Source of the DNA: Paraburkholderia eburnea
GTDB lineage: Bacteria > Pseudomonadota > Gammaproteobacteria > Burkholderiales > Burkholderiaceae
Length of the DNA: 64,000 nt
Reading direction: 5' to 3'
Assembly: GCF_002917095.1 (NCBI RefSeq)
Contig: NZ_PQGA01000006.1
Span: 62,001-126,000 of the forward strand
Of this stretch, positions 61,960-64,000 are shown in pieces. The position numbers were made by a program, and so were the translations under genes. The notes beneath the pieces are model-generated. The model was given only the letters and a program-made list of their open reading frames with translations, was not told the origin of the DNA and did not search any database. Positions within the stretch are counted from its first letter, which is position 1. Every line of letters starts with the position of its first letter.

Positions 61960-64000
61960 TCAGTCAAGCGCGTTGAAAAGATCGTCAAGTGCCTGCAGAT
62001 CGCTGTCGGTTGCGCTCGCTGCGGTCACGTCATTGCGCGTGGGCGCGTCGAGCGCCGCCGCGAGTGCCGAGGGCGTCGCATACTCGAACAACAGCGCGAG
62101 TTCGAGCTTGCGGCCAAGCTGCTGCGCCAGACGCGTGTTGACGCGCACCGCCACCAGCGAGTGACCGCCCAGCGCGAAGAAGTCGTCGTGCGCGCCGACG
62201 CGCTCCACGCCCAGCACCTCGCCGAACACCTGCGCGATCGTCGCTTCGAGTCCCGCAGCCGGCTCGGTCCACGCGCTCTCCCGTGCCTGTCCGACCTCGA
62301 TCTGCGCCAGCTTCTGACGGTCGAGCTTGCCGTTCGCGGTGCGCGGCAGCGCTTCCACGCCATGCAGCGACGCCGGGATCATGTACGCGGGCAGCCGCGC
62401 GCCCAGCGCCTGACGCCAGCCCGGCGGCATCTCGCCGACCACATAGCCCACGAGCCGCGCATCGGCGCTGCCCGGTGCGCCGGGCAGCAGCGCGACCGCC
62501 GCGTCGAGCACGCCTTCGCAGGCACGCAGCGCTTCCTCGATCTCGCCCAGCTCGATCCGGTAGCCGCGCAGTTTCACCTGCTGGTCGATCCGGCCCAGGC
62601 ACTCGAACGCGCCATCGGCCCGTTCGCGCGCGAGGTCGCCGGTTCGGTACATGCGGGCGCCCGGCGCGCCGTCGGGATCGGGCACGAAGCGCTCGGCGCT
62701 CAGACCCGGCCGGCCCAGATAACCGCGCGCGAGATTGTCCCCGCCGATGCACAGCTCGCCGATGCCGCCCGTCGGCGTCCATTGCCCGCTCGCATCGATC
62801 ACGCGCAGCGCGTTCGCATGAAGCGCGTGGCCGATGGTGAGCGCGCCCTGCGCCGTCATATGGGCGCGGCTCGACCAGATCGTCGTTTCGGTCGGGCCGT
62901 AGAGATTCCACAGATCGACGCCCAAGCCCAGCAGTTGCGCGCACAGATCCGGCGGCAGCGCCTCGCCGCCCGCGATGCCGGTGAGTCGGCGTCCCGCAGC
63001 GACACCGCGCCAGCCCGCTTCGAGCAGCAAACGCCAGCCGCTGGGCGTGGCCTGCAGCAGCGTCGCGCCGCTCGTGTCGATCAGATGCGCGAGCGCCTCG
63101 CCATCGGCGGCGACGCGCGCATCGGCAAGCTCGAGCGTCGCGCCCGTCATCAGCGGCAGGCAAAACTCCAGCAGCGAGATATCGAACGATGCCGTCGTGA
63201 CCGACAGCAGCACGTCGTCGGCGCCGATGCCGGGGGCCTCGCGCACGCTGCACAGGAAGCGGTCGAGCGCGCCGTGCGAAACGGCCACGCCCTTCGGCCG
63301 CCCGGTCGAACCGGACGTGTAGATCACGTAGGCGAGCTGCACGTCATGGACGGCCCGCGCTTCGGGAAGCGGTTCTACAAGCGCCGGGGCGGCGCGCACG
63401 TCGTCGGGCGAACCCGCGTCGATCACCGTGCGCGCGTCGAGGCCCCCGCCCAGCCGGGCGATGCCCTGCGCGTCGGTGACGATGCGCGTGATGCCCGCGT
63501 CGTCGAGCATGTAGCGCAGACGCTCGACCGGGAACTCGGGATCGAGCGGCACATAGGCCGCGCCGCTGCGCATCACGCCGAGCATGCTGGCGATCAGCGC
63601 GGGCGCACGCGTGAGGCACACGGCGACGCGCTCCTCGCGCGCCACGCCGCTCGCGCGCAATCTGGCGTCGATGGCGGCGCTCCAGCGCGCAAGCGTCGCG
63701 AAATCGATCGACGTGCCGTTGTGGCGCAGCGCGACGCGCGCCGGGGTGCGCGCGGCCTGCTGCTCGAAGCGCGCGTACAAGGGCTGGAAGCCGGCGTCAT
63801 GCGACGGTCCCGGCAGCGGCGCAGCCGTGCGCACGCTCAATTCGCCAACGTAGCGCGCCGTCTGCGCGGTATCGGCGAGTTGTTCGAGCACCGTGCGGTA
63901 CTGCGCATGCAGCGCCTGCACCTGCGCGCGTTCGAGACGGCGGCTGTCCCAGCCCCATTGCAGCTCGATCTGCTTCGTCGGCAACACGGTCAGCGTGAGC
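61960..64000 (-). CDS. Siderophore NRPS, last module, glycine-type A domain (5' end cut)
   Basis: The frame is open to the right edge, so only the C-terminal ~680 residues are visible. They comprise the end of a condensation domain (IELQWGWDSRRLERAQV), an adenylation domain (YTSGSTGRPKG; FDISLLEF; NLYGPTETTIW) and a carrier domain (FFALGGHSLVAVRV). The A-domain pocket residues read by eye as D-I-L-Q-I-G-L-I-W-K, one conservative change from the glycine code DILQLGLIWK as I recall it. No epimerase follows. The short acidic tail (SDLQALDDLFNALD) may dock with the downstream NRPS. Confidence 0.92.
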   Translation of the reverse strand, partial: LTLTVLPTKQIELQWGWDSRRLERAQVQALHAQYRTVLEQLADTAQTARYVGELSVRTAAPLPGPSHDAGFQPLYARFEQQAARTPARVALRHNGTSIDFATLARWSAAIDARLRASGVAREERVAVCLTRAPALIASMLGVMRSGAAYVPLDPEFPVERLRYMLDDAGITRIVTDAQGIARLGGGLDARTVIDAGSPDDVRAAPALVEPLPEARAVHDVQLAYVIYTSGSTGRPKGVAVSHGALDRFLCSVREAPGIGADDVLLSVTTASFDISLLEFCLPLMTGATLELADARVAADGEALAHLIDTSGATLLQATPSGWRLLLEAGWRGVAAGRRLTGIAGGEALPPDLCAQLLGLGVDLWNLYGPTETTIWSSRAHMTAQGALTIGHALHANALRVIDASGQWTPTGGIGELCIGGDNLARGYLGRPGLSAERFVPDPDGAPGARMYRTGDLARERADGAFECLGRIDQQVKLRGYRIELGEIEEALRACEGVLDAAVALLPGAPGSADARLVGYVVGEMPPGWRQALGARLPAYMIPASLHGVEALPRTANGKLDRQKLAQIEVGQARESAWTEPAAGLEATIAQVFGEVLGVERVGAHDDFFALGGHSLVAVRVNTRLAQQLGRKLELALLFEYATPSALAAALDAPTRNDVTAASATDSDLQALDDLFNALD

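Noticed and set aside
56991..61976. A 1661-codon open frame antisense to the NRPS gene
   Set aside because: The opposite strand encodes unmistakable C, A, PCP, E and TE domains. The antisense product has no recognisable motif.
1..64000. Insertion sequences, CRISPR arrays, tRNA/rRNA genes, attachment sites
   Set aside because: No transposase or integrase motifs, no spaced direct-repeat arrays and no RNA gene patterns were seen in the window.

Overview
The window is high-GC, gene-dense DNA and looks like a Burkholderiaceae chromosome (Paraburkholderia, Caballeronia, Trinickia or a close relative). This is inferred from gene families and their arrangement: a Cus-type copper RND operon, an ACR3-type ars operon, many sulfonate (Ssu/Tau) genes and an NRPS siderophore locus. 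The assignment is an inference, since no 16S or other marker gene is present. I saw no tRNA, rRNA, CRISPR array or insertion sequence.

Layout. 1-2.4 kb: a DUF427 gene cut by the left edge, a HutC-type GntR regulator and a fatty-acid desaturase, tied together by a shared palindrome (ACTTGATTAATCAAGT type). 2.7-9.6 kb: a copper/silver efflux operon (small secreted leader protein, cusC, cusB with a fused CusF domain, cusA, cusF). 9.7-12.3 kb: arsR-acr3-arsC-arsH with an obvious ArsR operator. 12.5-18.4 kb: a tightly packed five-gene operon on the minus strand (TonB receptor, signal-less NMT1/THI5-type binding protein, PnuC-family transporter, APH-fold kinase, rhodanese) with a divergent LysR gene. 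It reads like an uptake-and-phosphorylation pathway for an unidentified vitamin-like compound and is the least explained system here.

19.6-45.1 kb is an organosulfur island. It holds two MFS exporters or porters, three SsuABC/TauABC-like ABC systems (five substrate-binding proteins in all), a TauD-like dioxygenase, three LLM flavin monooxygenases (two SsuD-like, one SfnG-like), two acyl-CoA-dehydrogenase-fold flavoproteins, a class II aldolase-like protein, a thiol dioxygenase with the 3-mercaptopropionate-type glutamine, a four-domain rhodanese and a LysR regulator. Together these would import sulfonates, sulfones or thiols and release sulfite for growth under sulfate limitation.

45.4-64 kb: a short CDF metal transporter, then a siderophore locus. 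The locus has an Sfp-type phosphopantetheinyl transferase with a Fur-like box upstream, a nitroreductase, a PPTase-like protein without its catalytic residues, a PvdQ-like acylase predicted to be a lipoprotein, a fused FhuB-type permease, a FhuD-like binding protein, a TonB receptor with tandem Fur-like sites, and two NRPS genes. The terminal NRPS is C-A-PCP-E-TE. The upstream one, cut by the right edge, ends in a module whose A-domain residues match glycine codes. The predicted product ends in ...Gly-D-Xaa. The ATPase of the importer, the first NRPS modules and the tailoring enzymes are not in the window.
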